Shown: positions 9,052-19,344, counted from the stretch's first letter. The stretch: 64,000 bases of DNA from Polaribacter marinus (GCF_022662535.1 NZ_JAKQYM010000001.1:620001-684000); one strand, 5' to 3'. A program made the numbers and translations. The notes: generated by a model not told the origin, from the letters alone.

Positions 9052-9798
9052 ATGAAATTTAAAATACTTATTCTTTTGACGTCTTTACTGTTTATAAATA
9101 ATAATATAAACGCGCAAAAAACTATAAAACTAGATAAGAGTTTTGATAAAATTATAGTGAGCCCACATATAGAAACAGTCTTTAAAAAAGGAACTGAGCC
9201 AAGTATTGTAATTGAGGACATCAATGTTCCTATGGAAAAGTTTAAGTACGAATTAAAAAATGGTACACTTCAAGTATATCTAGAAGGCGCTAAAACCTAT
9301 ACTAAAAATAAGAAAGTTGTTATTAGACATTCTAAAAAGAAAGTGCCATTGTATAAAAATAGAGTCGTAAAAGTGATTATTACCTATGTAGATGTAACTA
9401 TTTTTTCTTTAAGAGGTGAAGAAAAAATTACATTTCAAACTCCCTTAAATCAAAAGGAGTGTAACTTAAGAATCTATGGAAAGTCAGAAGTTTCAGTAAC
9501 TTCTATTGATGTAGATAAGTTAAACGTTTCTATTTATGGAGATAGCTTCTTAAAGATAGACAATGGAACCATTAATAAACAAAAAATTACGGCTTATGGG
9601 GCTAGTAAAATAATGGCTTCAGTTGTACTTTCTAATGAAACGAAGATTACAGCTTACGGAGATGGAACTTTTCAATTGAATGCTTCCAAAAAAATGAAAG
9701 TAACTTCTTATGGAGAAGCAACAATTCTTTATAAAGGTGATGCTGAATTAAAAAAAGGAATTGTTATAGGGGAATCAATAATAAAAAAAGTAATGTAG
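9052..9798 (+). CDS. GIN-domain (DUF2807) secreted beta-helix protein
   Basis: A 248-aa protein with signal peptide (residues 1-21, cleavage at NINA-QKT). The mature part has the DUF2807 head-GIN-domain pattern: KSFDKIIVSPHIETVFKKG at the start, then a ladder of short beta strands repeating YG at regular spacing (IYGKSEV, IYGDSFL, AYGASKI, AYGDGTF, SYGEATI). This forms a right-handed beta-helix, usually periplasmic or surface-bound. The adhesin label often attached to the family is not supported by anything here. It is single-gene with a shared terminator downstream. Confidence 0.85.
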   Translation: MKFKILILLTSLLFINNNINAQKTIKLDKSFDKIIVSPHIETVFKKGTEPSIVIEDINVPMEKFKYELKNGTLQVYLEGAKTYTKNKKVVIRHSKKKVPLYKNRVVKVIITYVDVTIFSLRGEEKITFQTPLNQKECNLRIYGKSEVSVTSIDVDKLNVSIYGDSFLKIDNGTINKQKITAYGASKIMASVVLSNETKITAYGDGTFQLNASKKMKVTSYGEATILYKGDAELKKGIVIGESIIKKVM

Positions 9799-9918
9799 TT
9801 TTTTGTTTTTTTGCGTTTTCAAAGATTGGGATTTTAAGACTCGCTTTTTTATCGTTCCTCAAAAAAGAACTCCAAGAAATAGTATCTCGAGCTATATGAA
9901 AAGTTCAGTTAATAATAC

Positions 9919-9961
9919 AAAAAAAAATCAGCTTTTAGAATTTTTAAAAGCTGATTTTTTT
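9919..9961. terminator. bidirectional terminator between GIN and ThrE-like genes
   Basis: Stem TCAGCTTTTA / TAAAAGCTGA flanked by A8 on the left and T7 on the right, so it works for both convergent genes (9052-9798 plus, 9978-11195 minus). Confidence 0.9.
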
Positions 9962-9977
9962 ATATAAAATAAGTAAA

Positions 9978-11195
9978 TTATAATTTCATTTTTCTAGGAG
10001 GTCTTTCTCTAAATGTCCCTGCAAAAAGCAATCCACCAATAATAGCCATTAATATAAAGGCAACCTCTTCAAAAAGATTTGCAGATGCGGTAATGGAAGG
10101 GTTAAAAAAAGTATTACTTAACCCCATAAAAGATTTACTTCCAGGAACAAGCATGATAATACCTTGAGTTAAATAAACGGATTTGGGTGTTTTAGAAATA
10201 CGTCCAAACAATCTACTAATACCAACCACAGATAATGTTCCAATAAAAGTACTTACCAAAATTCCTAAAACAGATGATAAAAAAACAGTTATAAAAAAAG
10301 CAAAAACACCTGTTAAAACTCCAAAAAACATATCTTTTTTTCTTACTTGAAATATGGGTAATACAGTAATCGAAAATATTGGGATTGCACAAAACAACGT
10401 CCATTTAGGCATATCAGAGACATAATGTGTTACATCAATATCAAGTAAAGACGTCATCAATCCTAAGCCTAGTATAACTCCAAAAAATTGTTTAAACAAA
10501 ACAATAATGGCATCAAATAGTTTGGCACCTCCAGCAACCAAACTTTTAGAAGTGATTTCTTCTAAGGCCGTAGTAATAGCCAATCCTGGAATAAAAATAA
10601 TGATAGAAGCCAATATGGTTAAACCTAAATTAAAATCTGGAAAAATGAATGTTAAGAGGCAAGAAATAATTGTTACCACTAAAGCAGATAATGATTCAAA
10701 AACACTTTCTACATATTTAGATTTGTTACTTAAATAGACAATAAGATAGGTAAGTGCACCTAATAGTAAAGAAAATCCAAAAGAAATCCAGTTGGTACCA
10801 ATCATTAAACTAAAAGAACCAGCAGCAAAAGCATAAGCCAAAGTTAATGTTAGGTGATTTACTTCTTTGGTTTTAGCATGAATCATCTTTAATTCTTCAT
10901 CTATTTCATCTTCTCCAATTTTAGCATCAATAACCTTATTTGTTAATTCATCAATTCTAGAAAATGCTCCTAAATTTAAAGACCCAGGAGGAATACATTC
11001 AACATAGTTATATGTGTTTTTATCATCGTAAAAAACATAGTTTATCCATGTTGGTAAATCCATAAAACTACCGGTAATACCTTTTGTTTGAGCAACTTGT
11101 GTTAAATATGATTGGATTTTATAAGAAGGAATTCCGTATATATGTAAGGCCTTTCCTATTTCTACTATAAATTGATATTTTTTTGGGATTCTCAT
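9978..11195 (-). CDS. threonine/serine exporter family membrane protein
   Basis: Single-chain member (405 aa) of the ThrE family. Residues ~10-250 are the N-terminal ThrE domain (soluble start, TWINYVFYDDKNT, PPGSLNLGAFSRIDELTNKV, then helices such as LTLAYAFAAGSFSLMIG), and ~265-395 the second, shorter ThrE membrane domain. About ten hydrophobic helices are visible. In many bacteria these halves are separate genes; here they are fused as in Corynebacterium ThrE. Transport of Thr/Ser is a family-level inference; no neighbour supports a substrate. It lies downstream of purL on the same strand but behind a terminator. Confidence 0.85.
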   Translation of the reverse strand: MRIPKKYQFIVEIGKALHIYGIPSYKIQSYLTQVAQTKGITGSFMDLPTWINYVFYDDKNTYNYVECIPPGSLNLGAFSRIDELTNKVIDAKIGEDEIDEELKMIHAKTKEVNHLTLTLAYAFAAGSFSLMIGTNWISFGFSLLLGALTYLIVYLSNKSKYVESVFESLSALVVTIISCLLTFIFPDFNLGLTILASIIIFIPGLAITTALEEITSKSLVAGGAKLFDAIIVLFKQFFGVILGLGLMTSLLDIDVTHYVSDMPKWTLFCAIPIFSITVLPIFQVRKKDMFFGVLTGVFAFFITVFLSSVLGILVSTFIGTLSVVGISRLFGRISKTPKSVYLTQGIIMLVPGSKSFMGLSNTFFNPSITASANLFEEVAFILMAIIGGLLFAGTFRERPPRKMKL

Positions 11196-11237
11196 CTTTA
11201 CTTATTTAACAGTCCTTTTATCAATTTTTAAAGCCCC

Positions 11238-11260
11238 AAAAAAAAGGCTTTAAAAGCCCT
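11238..11260 (-). terminator. terminator of purL
   Basis: On the minus strand a short GC stem (GGGCTTTTAAAGCC, 5 bp with 3-nt loop) followed by eight T residues, 28 bases beyond the purL stop. Confidence 0.75.
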
Positions 11261-11287
11261 TTTTTTATATAAATTTTAGGGCAAAAA

Positions 11288-14200
11288 TTATTTTGTTAAC
11301 CAGTTTTTAGCATTTACAAATGCTTCTAACCAAGGAGATACTTCATCTTTTCTGTTTGTTGGGTAATTGGCCCAATTCCATTGAAAAGTAGAACGCTCAA
11401 TATGAGGCATGGTTACTAAATGTCTTCCCGTTTTATCACATAGCATTGCTGTGTTAAAATCAGATCCATTTGGGTTATTTGGGTATCCTTCATAACCATA
11501 TTTGGCAACAATGTTATAGTTTTTTTCTGCTTCTGGTAAGTTAAATTTTCCTTCTCCATGAGAAATCCAAACACCTAATTCTGTGCCTGCTAAACTAGCT
11601 AACATTACCGAATTGTTTTCCTGAATTTTTACCGATGTAAAAGAACTTTCATGCTTCATAGAATCATTATGACCTAATTTCCCATGAACTTTATGTTCAG
11701 GGTTAATCAATTCTAATTCCATCCATAATTGAGCACCATTACAAATACCTACAGATAAAGTATCTTCTCTTTCAAAGAAATTCTTTAAAGCGGTGTTCGC
11801 TTTTTCATTGTATTTAAATGCTCCTGCCCAACCTTTAGCAGAACCTAAAACATCAGAATTAGAGAAACCACCAACGGCACCAATAAACTGAATATCTTCT
11901 AACGTTTCACGACCAGAAATTAAATCGGTCATGTGTACATCTTTTACATCAAAACCAGCTAAATACATCGCATTTGCCATTTCACGTTCTGAGTTAGATC
12001 CTTTTTCACGGATAATTGCAGCTTTAGGTTTGTCTTTTCCAATTTTAGGAAGTTTACCAGTAAAACTCTCTGGGAATTTATACGTTAAAGGCTGTTTTTT
12101 ATAATTATCAAAACGGTCTTGCGCTAAATTATTAGCGGTTTGTTTTTGATCTAATAAGAAAGAAGTTCTATACCAAACATCTCTCATTTCGGTAACATCA
12201 AATGAGAAATTATCTTCGTTGTTTTTAATAGTAACTGTTCCTGAATTGTTTGCAGAACCAATATTGAAAAATTCAATATTATTTTCTGATAAAATTGTTT
12301 CTACAGAAGCATCAGCTTGAAAAACAATTCCTGAGTTTTCTGCAAATAAAACTTTAATTGAATCTTCTTCATTCAAAGTAGAAATATCAAAATTGGCTCC
12401 TAAATTTACATCAGCAAAACACATTTCTAATAAAGTAGTAATGAATCCACCAGAAGCAACATCGTGCCCTGCAGTAATTTTATCAGCTTTAATTAAATCT
12501 TGAATCGTGTTAAAAACAGTTTTTACATATGCAACATTGGTAACATCTGGCGCTTCATTTCCAATGGCATTTAAGGTTTGGTTAAATGAACTTCCACCTA
12601 ATTTAAATTCGTCTTGAGAAATATTGATATAATAGATGTCTCCTCCATCAACTTGTAAAAGAGGCTCTACAACTTTAGTAATGGCATTACAATTACCTGC
12701 AGCAGAAATAATAACAGTTCCTGGTGCAATCACTTCTCCATCTGTATATTTTTGTTTCATAGATAAAGAATCTTTCCCCGTAGGAACATTGATTCCTAAA
12801 CCAATAGAAAATTCTGAAACCGCTTTTACAGCTTTGTATAAACGAGCATCTTCTCCTTCGTTTTTACAAGGCCACATCCAGTTTGCAGAAAGTGAAACAC
12901 TTTTTAAATTGTCTTTTAAAGGTGCCCAAATGATGTTGGTTAAAGATTCAGTAATGGCATTTCTAGAACCAGCTTCTGGACTAATCAATGCAGAAATAGG
13001 AGAGTGGCCAATTGAGGTTGCAACTCCTTCTTTACCTTTATAATCTAAAGCCATTACACCCACGTTATTCAACGGAATTTGTAACGGACCCACACATTGT
13101 TGTTTGGCAACTTTACCACCAACACAACGGTCTACTTTATTTGTTAACCAATCTTTACAAGCCACAGCTTCTAATTGTAAAACTTGCTCTAAATAGATTT
13201 TTAAATTCTTCGTTTTATAACGTGGATTTTTATATTTTCTGATAACCGTTTTATCTGTTAAAACAGTTTTTGGAGAAGAACCAAACATATCTTCTAAAGC
13301 TAAATCCATGGGTTTTTCACCAGTTGATTTAGACTCAAAAGTAAAACGGTCATCACCTGTAACGACACCAACATCGTAAATAGGAGAACGTTCTCTATCT
13401 GCAATTTTGTGTAAAGTTTCTAAATGCTCATCAGCAATTACCAATCCCATTCTTTCTTGAGACTCGTTACCAATAATTTCTTTTGCTGATAAAGTTGGGT
13501 CACCAACAGGTAATTTATCTAAGTCGATTTTACCACCAGTATCTTCAACTAGTTCTGATAAACAATTTAAATGTCCACCAGCACCATGATCGTGAATAGA
13601 AACAATAAAGTTTTCATCACTTTCTACCATTCCACGAACTGCATTTGCAGCACGTTTTTGCATTTCTGGATTCGAACGTTGTACTGCGTTTAATTCAATT
13701 CCTGAAGCAAACTCTCCGGTATCAGCAGAAGAAACGGCAGCGCCACCCATTCCGATTCTGTAGTTTTCACCACCCAAAATTACAATTTTATCACCTTCTT
13801 TTGGTGTATCTTTTAAAGCTTGTTCTGCTTTTCCGTATCCAATTCCACCAGCTTGCATAATTACTTTATCGAAACCTAATTTTCTTGCAGGAGCATCGCT
13901 TACAGAAGAATTTTCTTCGTGTTCAAAGGTTAAAACAGAACCAGAAATTAAGGGTTGTCCAAATTTATTTCCAAAATCTGATGCTCCGTTAGATGCTTTT
14001 ATTAAAATATCCATCGGAGTTTGGTACAACCAATCTCTAGCTTCAAATTTATGTTCCCAATATCTTGTATTCTTAACTGAATCTATAGATGCTTCTAAAC
14101 GAGAATACGAAGTCATATAAACTGCTGTTCCGGCTAAAGGTAAAGACCCTTTTCCACCAGCCAAACGATCTCTAATTTCTCCACCAGAACCCGTTGCTGC

Positions 14201-14980
14201 TCCGTTAAAAGGTTCTACCGTTGTTGGAAAATTATGCGTTTCTGCTTTTAAAGAGATTACAGATTCAAAATCTTTAGTTTGATAAAAATCTGGTTTATCC
14301 GCTGTTTTAGGAGCAAATTGTTCCACTTTTGGTCCTTTTACAAAGGCAACATTATCTTTATATGCAGAAACAATATCGTTAGGAAATTTTTTAGAAGTTT
14401 CTTTAATCATTTTGAATAGGGAGGTAGGCATTTCTTCTCCGTCAATAATAAAAGTTCCGTTAAATATTTTATGTCTACAGTGTTCTGAGTTTACTTGGCT
14501 AAAACCAAAAACTTCAGAATCTGTTAATTTTCTTCCTATTTTCGTAGCAACACTTTCTAAATATTCAACTTCCTCATCACTTAAAGATAAGCCTTCTTGA
14601 TTGTTATAAGCAGCAATATCATCAATATTTAAAATTGATTCTGGTTGAATTTCTATGGTAAAACTATCTTGATGTAAACCATTAAATTTTTCAGAAATCA
14701 TAGGGTCGAAATCTGTGAAATCTTCAGAAATAGAAGTAAATTCTTCTATTCTAACGATATCTTTAATACCCATGTTTTGAGTGATCTCTACAGCATTTGT
14801 ACTCCAAGGCGTAATCATTGCGGCTCTTGGTCCAACAAAAAAAGCATCTATAGATGTTGCTTCTATTTTTGGTTGATCAGCAAAAAGCCAAGTCAATTTT
14901 GCAATTGTTTTTGCAGTTAATTTTTTTGTTGATTGAACAGCGAATACTTTACTGTTTTTATTTCCAAAGAAATGAATCAT
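11288..14980 (-). CDS. purL: phosphoribosylformylglycinamidine synthase (large single-chain PurL)
   Basis: Fourth step of purine synthesis: FGAR + Gln + ATP to FGAM. At 1230 aa it is the fused large type with N-terminal PurS-like, synthetase and C-terminal glutaminase domains in one chain. Visible: FSQVNSEHCRHKIFNG (catalytic loop) around residue 165, KAETHNFPTTVEPFNGAATGSGGEIRD, KMGGAAVSS-type glycine loops, and the class I amidotransferase nucleophile VGICNGAQLW near residue 1077 with the late His/Glu (MPHIERSTFQWNW). Alone in its transcript; promoter core at 15014-15021 and terminator at 11238. Two other purine genes, guaB and purA, are in the window but not linked to it. Confidence 0.97.
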   Translation of the reverse strand: MIHFFGNKNSKVFAVQSTKKLTAKTIAKLTWLFADQPKIEATSIDAFFVGPRAAMITPWSTNAVEITQNMGIKDIVRIEEFTSISEDFTDFDPMISEKFNGLHQDSFTIEIQPESILNIDDIAAYNNQEGLSLSDEEVEYLESVATKIGRKLTDSEVFGFSQVNSEHCRHKIFNGTFIIDGEEMPTSLFKMIKETSKKFPNDIVSAYKDNVAFVKGPKVEQFAPKTADKPDFYQTKDFESVISLKAETHNFPTTVEPFNGAATGSGGEIRDRLAGGKGSLPLAGTAVYMTSYSRLEASIDSVKNTRYWEHKFEARDWLYQTPMDILIKASNGASDFGNKFGQPLISGSVLTFEHEENSSVSDAPARKLGFDKVIMQAGGIGYGKAEQALKDTPKEGDKIVILGGENYRIGMGGAAVSSADTGEFASGIELNAVQRSNPEMQKRAANAVRGMVESDENFIVSIHDHGAGGHLNCLSELVEDTGGKIDLDKLPVGDPTLSAKEIIGNESQERMGLVIADEHLETLHKIADRERSPIYDVGVVTGDDRFTFESKSTGEKPMDLALEDMFGSSPKTVLTDKTVIRKYKNPRYKTKNLKIYLEQVLQLEAVACKDWLTNKVDRCVGGKVAKQQCVGPLQIPLNNVGVMALDYKGKEGVATSIGHSPISALISPEAGSRNAITESLTNIIWAPLKDNLKSVSLSANWMWPCKNEGEDARLYKAVKAVSEFSIGLGINVPTGKDSLSMKQKYTDGEVIAPGTVIISAAGNCNAITKVVEPLLQVDGGDIYYINISQDEFKLGGSSFNQTLNAIGNEAPDVTNVAYVKTVFNTIQDLIKADKITAGHDVASGGFITTLLEMCFADVNLGANFDISTLNEEDSIKVLFAENSGIVFQADASVETILSENNIEFFNIGSANNSGTVTIKNNEDNFSFDVTEMRDVWYRTSFLLDQKQTANNLAQDRFDNYKKQPLTYKFPESFTGKLPKIGKDKPKAAIIREKGSNSEREMANAMYLAGFDVKDVHMTDLISGRETLEDIQFIGAVGGFSNSDVLGSAKGWAGAFKYNEKANTALKNFFEREDTLSVGICNGAQLWMELELINPEHKVHGKLGHNDSMKHESSFTSVKIQENNSVMLASLAGTELGVWISHGEGKFNLPEAEKNYNIVAKYGYEGYPNNPNGSDFNTAMLCDKTGRHLVTMPHIERSTFQWNWANYPTNRKDEVSPWLEAFVNAKNWLTK

Positions 14981-15013
14981 TTAGCGTTGTGTTAGTGTGT
15001 TGTTGTAAAATGC

Positions 15014-15021
15014 AAATTTAC
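15014..15021 (-). promoter_or_regulatory. TAnnTTTG core upstream of purL
   Basis: TAAATTTG on the minus strand; start of transcription expected near 15010, a leader of about 30 nt before the purL ATG. No good -33 element seen. Confidence 0.5.
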
Positions 15022-15080
15022 TTTTTTTCAATTTAAAATTTAAGATTAATTTAATCGAAATTTACTTGGTTATAAAAACA

Positions 15081-15117
15081 AAAAAAGACGACCCAAATAT
15101 TGGATCGTCTTTTTTTA
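15081..15117 (-). terminator. terminator of the endonuclease pair
   Basis: AAAGACGA / TCGTCTTT with an inner stem CCAA-ATA-TTGG and a run of seven A on the left and T on the right. It closes the minus-strand gene ending at 15136, and separates it from purL upstream signals. Confidence 0.9.
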
Positions 15118-15135
15118 TTTATTGAAAATAAACAG

Positions 15136-17205
15136 TTATTTTTTGATCAGTTTTGTGGTAATAAACTGATTTTGAGATTTTATTTTCACTAAATAAATTC
15201 CTTGTGATAGTTTAGAGATATCTATACTATTATTAGTTGTACTTATTTTTTCGGTTTTTACTATTTTACCTAAAACATTGTAAATTGTTATGGCTACATC
15301 TTTTGTAATATTAAAATAGATTTTGTTACCGTTGGTTGGATTTGGGTACATTTTAAAAGTAGCAAAATCTGTTGTATTAAGACCTGCAGTACTTACATTA
15401 TGTGATCCTAAATCTGAACAATCATCAGTAGAAGTTTCTATCCATTCCTCTGCATTAAAAACAGTGTTTGGAGAAATTATAGTTGGTTTTCTTTTTAAAG
15501 TAACATTTTCGGCAAAGTCATTATCATCACCTTCTTCTCCTATAATGTCAATTAAAACATCATTTTTAAATAGTCCGATAACATCATTCCCATTAAAGTA
15601 AGTAACACTACTTTCTACATCTACTTCATCTTCACAAATGTTCATATCTGCGTTACCAATTATATAAACTTCTCCATGTTCAATGCTTTCGGTTGTAAAA
15701 GTTAAAGTGGTACCAAAGCTATTTCCATTTGAAGCTAGTTTTACAGAATAGTCTGCTAATGAAACTGTCTGCCCTGTAAAATTGGCAATTTCTATGGCTT
15801 TATTACTACTAGAACCTTCGATATATTCAGAGAAAAATAATTCAAAAATATGATTACTTCCGTCTGTAGTTGTAGCGCTTACTGCATTAGATTGTACAGA
15901 TTGATTATTAGCAGTATCTTTTGCTAAAAGAGTAACACTATAGGTTGTAGAAACAGTTAAGCCAGTTACAACAAAACTTAATTCTGTAGTTGTTCCAATT
16001 AAATTACTATCAACAAAAATGTCGTAACCACCTACACTAATATCATCTGTTGATGCTGACCAATTTACTTTAAAACTTGTACCTGTTTGGTTTGAAATGG
16101 TAATATTGGTTGGTACTGATGGAGGTGTATTGTCTGTTAAAGTTGCAGTATTAACAGCAGCTGATTGCGCAGATTCGTTTTCGGCATTATCTTTAGCTAA
16201 TACCGTAATTGTATATGATGTACTAGGAATTAAGTCTGTAATATTATATGTTGTATTGCTAGTTTCTCCATTAAAAACACCATTCACAAAAATTTCATAA
16301 GCACTTACAGCAACATTATCTGTAGAAGCCGTCCAAGCTACATCTATTGTAGTATATGTGATATTGCTTAGTACAACATTTGTTGGTGCTGTTGGAGCTT
16401 CTTCATCAGCAGGTGTTGATTCCCAGCTATCTAAAGCAGCAGGTCCTCCCCATATTTTTGTAGCTAGATAAGCATTGTCAATAAATGGATTTCTATTTCC
16501 TTGTGCATAGCTTGCATTAGAGTCATGATAAGTATTTCTTTGTCTTTCAAAATTAGAAACAGGATCTTCAGCATTCCATTCTAAAAATAAATCAATCATA
16601 TCATCAGGAGTAGAAGAAGAACTACCAATTCCTACACCGGTTGGTTTACATCTGTCTCCATATCGAATGTACATATACATCATCATTCTGGCAACGTCTC
16701 CTTTCCATTCATCTCCAGGATACCATCCACCAGAAACACTACCAGCATTTCCGTTACCATCAACAAATTTTAAATGTCCTCTTTGACCATTAAAACTTAC
16801 ATCTGAAGGTCTTAAATGATGTGCATCTGCCCCCGGACCAGAAGTCCCTAAATTTGGATCACCAAGAGATTTTGCATACGTATGTTCTCTATTCCAATCT
16901 CCTTGATTACCTCCATTTTGATCTTTGCCTCTTCTTCTAGCTGTTGTTCCAACAGTTGTATCAGAATAACCATAAATTAATAATACTTCAGAACTATTTT
17001 CAGGGTTTAAATCGGTTACTTTTAAAGCATCCCAAACTTGACTATAAGATAGTGTTTTACTGTGTTCGCTTATGGTTTTTGTAGCTAATTCCTCTTTTAA
17101 ATCAAGCCCCGATTTTGTTAAATCCACATCGTTATAATATGCTTGTTGTGCATTTATGCTAAATGTTAATAATAATGTGGTTAATAGGAGTAATGTTTTA
17201 TTCAT
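15136..17205 (-). CDS. T9SS-exported endonuclease I with FN3 and lamin-tail domains, copy 1
   Basis: Secreted nuclease of 689 aa. Signal peptide 1-19 (cleavage after SINA). Residues ~25-260 are endonuclease I (His-Me finger): NREHTYAKSLGDPN with the catalytic His, DAHHLRPSD, and GWYPGDEWKGDVARMMMYMYIRYGDRC. Then two fibronectin type III domains (~275-355 and ~365-450; APTNVVLSNITYTTIDVAWTAS), a lamin-tail domain (~455-585; FFSEYIEGSSSNKAIEIAN) and a type A T9SS sorting domain (~615-689; FKMYPNPTNG to the terminal KLIKK). The probable role is extracellular DNA or RNA digestion for nutrient gain. Start codon lies 4 bases after the stop of the homologous gene upstream, so both are one operon. 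Confidence 0.92.
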   Translation of the reverse strand: MNKTLLLLTTLLLTFSINAQQAYYNDVDLTKSGLDLKEELATKTISEHSKTLSYSQVWDALKVTDLNPENSSEVLLIYGYSDTTVGTTARRRGKDQNGGNQGDWNREHTYAKSLGDPNLGTSGPGADAHHLRPSDVSFNGQRGHLKFVDGNGNAGSVSGGWYPGDEWKGDVARMMMYMYIRYGDRCKPTGVGIGSSSSTPDDMIDLFLEWNAEDPVSNFERQRNTYHDSNASYAQGNRNPFIDNAYLATKIWGGPAALDSWESTPADEEAPTAPTNVVLSNITYTTIDVAWTASTDNVAVSAYEIFVNGVFNGETSNTTYNITDLIPSTSYTITVLAKDNAENESAQSAAVNTATLTDNTPPSVPTNITISNQTGTSFKVNWSASTDDISVGGYDIFVDSNLIGTTTELSFVVTGLTVSTTYSVTLLAKDTANNQSVQSNAVSATTTDGSNHIFELFFSEYIEGSSSNKAIEIANFTGQTVSLADYSVKLASNGNSFGTTLTFTTESIEHGEVYIIGNADMNICEDEVDVESSVTYFNGNDVIGLFKNDVLIDIIGEEGDDNDFAENVTLKRKPTIISPNTVFNAEEWIETSTDDCSDLGSHNVSTAGLNTTDFATFKMYPNPTNGNKIYFNITKDVAITIYNVLGKIVKTEKISTTNNSIDISKLSQGIYLVKIKSQNQFITTKLIKK

Positions 17206-17208
17206 GTT

Positions 17209-19344
17209 TTATTGTTTAATAATTTTTAAGTTGTAAATTTTATTTTCGGCCTCAAATTTAAGCATATAAATTCCTTTTGACAAAAAGTCGACATTAATTA
17301 CGTTACTTGGATTTTTTATAGAGAAGATTTTTTTTCCTAGATAATTGTAAAGACTAAGGTTTTGAATTGTTGAATTGTTGGTGTTTTTTAAGTTTAACAC
17401 ACCTTCTACTGGGTTTGGGTAGATATTAAAACCATCCAATAAAAAATTTCCAACATTTAAGGTTGTATTATGCTGACCGATATCATCTACTGTATCTTTA
17501 GGGTAAACGTCCCATTCATTACTGATGTCGAAAGCTGTATTTGGTTGAGATACGCCACTTTTTCTACGTAAAGTTTTGTCCTTTGCAAAGTTACCACCAC
17601 CACTATTGTAAGTTCCAATGATATCAATTAAAACATCGTTTTTAAATAAACCAACATTATCATCTCCATTAAAGTTAATTGGAGCACCCCAGTTTGGGCT
17701 GATATTTTGAGTAATTAAATCTGCTTCATCAATTAGTTTTTGTAATTCTGAAGCACCATTGATGATTACATAAACATCTCCAGGTATAATTGTTCCAGAA
17801 AGGATTAATGTGTTATCCCAATCTTCTCCATCTTTTCCTCCTGCAGATTGTCTTTTTATAGAGTATTCGCTTAAATCAATATTTGCAGAAGTAACATTAA
17901 CAATCTCTAAAGCTTTGTTACTACCTGATCCTTCTACATATTCAGAAAAGAACAATTCATTGGCTGTTGTTGTAGATCCATCGGTTGTTGTTGCATTTAC
18001 AGAGGTACTTAAAATAGATTGATTATTCACAGCATCTTTAGCTAATACCTGTACTGCATAAGTTGTAGATACTGCTAAACCGGTTACAGTAAAAGTAGTT
18101 TCTGTCGTTGAAGCGTTTAAATTTCCATCAATATAAACATCATATTCGGTTACAGCAGTATTATCAGTAGAGATATCCCAAGTTACTTTAAAAGATTCTC
18201 CTGTTTGATTGGTAATTACAATATTTGTAGGGATAGTTGGAGCATCTACATCGGTTAAAGTTGTTTGATTGATAGCTATACTTTGATTTGATGCATTGTT
18301 TACAATGTCTTTTGCTAAAACTGTAAAAGAATAATTAGTATTAGAATTTAAACCTGTAATACTTGCAGTAGTACTAGTAGTATTTTTTACAAGAACACCA
18401 TCAAGGTAAATATCATAACTTGTTACTTCAATATTATCTGTAGAAGCACCCCAAGAAAGGTCTACAGAAAAAGTAGTAATATTACTTGCACTTAGGTTTG
18501 TGGGTACAGTTGGAGCTTCGGAATCTGAACTTGAGTATATTCCCCAAAGGTCTGCTGCGGCTGTTCCTCCCCAAATTCTTGTTGCTAATATTGGATTGTC
18601 TATAAAAGGGTTTCTGTTTCCTTGAGCAAAACTGTTGTTAGTTGCATCTTCGTGATAAGTATTTCTTGTTTTTTCGAAGTCAGAAACAGGATCTTCTACA
18701 TTCCATTGTAAAAATAAATCGATCATTTCATCAGGAGTAGAGGAGTTGTCTCCGATACCTACATTTGTTGGTAAACATCTATCACCATAACGTATATACA
18801 TGTACATCATCATTCTTGCTACGTCGCCTTTCCATTCATCTCCTGGATACCAGCCACCATTTATTCTTAAGGATGCATTACCAGAACCAGTTGCAAATTT
18901 CTCATTATTTCTTGATGAGTTTCTTTGTGAATCTGCCGGTCTTAAATGATGCGCATCAGAACCTGGACCTGTTGTTCCTAAGTTAGGATCACCTAAAGAT
19001 TTAGCAAATACATGTTCTCTGTTCCAATTACCAGCTCCACCACCATAAATATTTATATCTCGTTCTCTATTATTGGTGATATCTGAATCAGAACCATCTT
19101 CGAAACCATAAATCAATACAACTTCTTGATTGTTGTTAGGATTTACATCAGTGATTTTGCTAGCATCCCAAATTTCATCATAAGTTAAAAAACGAGTATG
19201 TGTACTAATAACTTTAGTAGCCAACTCTTCTTTCAGTTGAATTCCTGTAAGGTTTAAATTTACATCATTATAATAAGGTTGTACTTGTCCGTAACTTAAA
19301 ACAACAAATAATAGCGCTGATAAGTTGATGATTTTTTTTAACAT
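17209..19344 (-). CDS. T9SS-exported endonuclease I with FN3 and lamin-tail domains, copy 2
   Basis: Tandem paralogue of the downstream gene (711 aa) with the same domain order: signal peptide (LFVVLSYGQ), endonuclease I with NREHVFAKSLGDPN and DAHHLRPADSQRN, two FN3 domains, lamin-tail domain (FFSEYVEGSGSNKALEIVN), T9SS sorting domain (FNIYPNPVEG to LKIIKQ). The lamin-tail domain is longer by ~25 residues than in copy 1 (KDGEDWDNTLILSG insert), and loops around the active site differ (QRNSSRNNEKFATG against VSFNGQRGHLKFVDG). The catalytic residues are kept in both, so this is not a decayed copy. First gene of the pair, 82 bases below the rRNA methyltransferase, which may be part of the same transcript. 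Confidence 0.92.
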   Translation of the reverse strand: MLKKIINLSALLFVVLSYGQVQPYYNDVNLNLTGIQLKEELATKVISTHTRFLTYDEIWDASKITDVNPNNNQEVVLIYGFEDGSDSDITNNRERDINIYGGGAGNWNREHVFAKSLGDPNLGTTGPGSDAHHLRPADSQRNSSRNNEKFATGSGNASLRINGGWYPGDEWKGDVARMMMYMYIRYGDRCLPTNVGIGDNSSTPDEMIDLFLQWNVEDPVSDFEKTRNTYHEDATNNSFAQGNRNPFIDNPILATRIWGGTAAADLWGIYSSSDSEAPTVPTNLSASNITTFSVDLSWGASTDNIEVTSYDIYLDGVLVKNTTSTTASITGLNSNTNYSFTVLAKDIVNNASNQSIAINQTTLTDVDAPTIPTNIVITNQTGESFKVTWDISTDNTAVTEYDVYIDGNLNASTTETTFTVTGLAVSTTYAVQVLAKDAVNNQSILSTSVNATTTDGSTTTANELFFSEYVEGSGSNKALEIVNVTSANIDLSEYSIKRQSAGGKDGEDWDNTLILSGTIIPGDVYVIINGASELQKLIDEADLITQNISPNWGAPINFNGDDNVGLFKNDVLIDIIGTYNSGGGNFAKDKTLRRKSGVSQPNTAFDISNEWDVYPKDTVDDIGQHNTTLNVGNFLLDGFNIYPNPVEGVLNLKNTNNSTIQNLSLYNYLGKKIFSIKNPSNVINVDFLSKGIYMLKFEAENKIYNLKIIKQ

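Noticed and set aside
12636..13043. 135-residue plus-strand open frame
   Set aside because: Antisense to the conserved synthetase domain of purL; no independent features.
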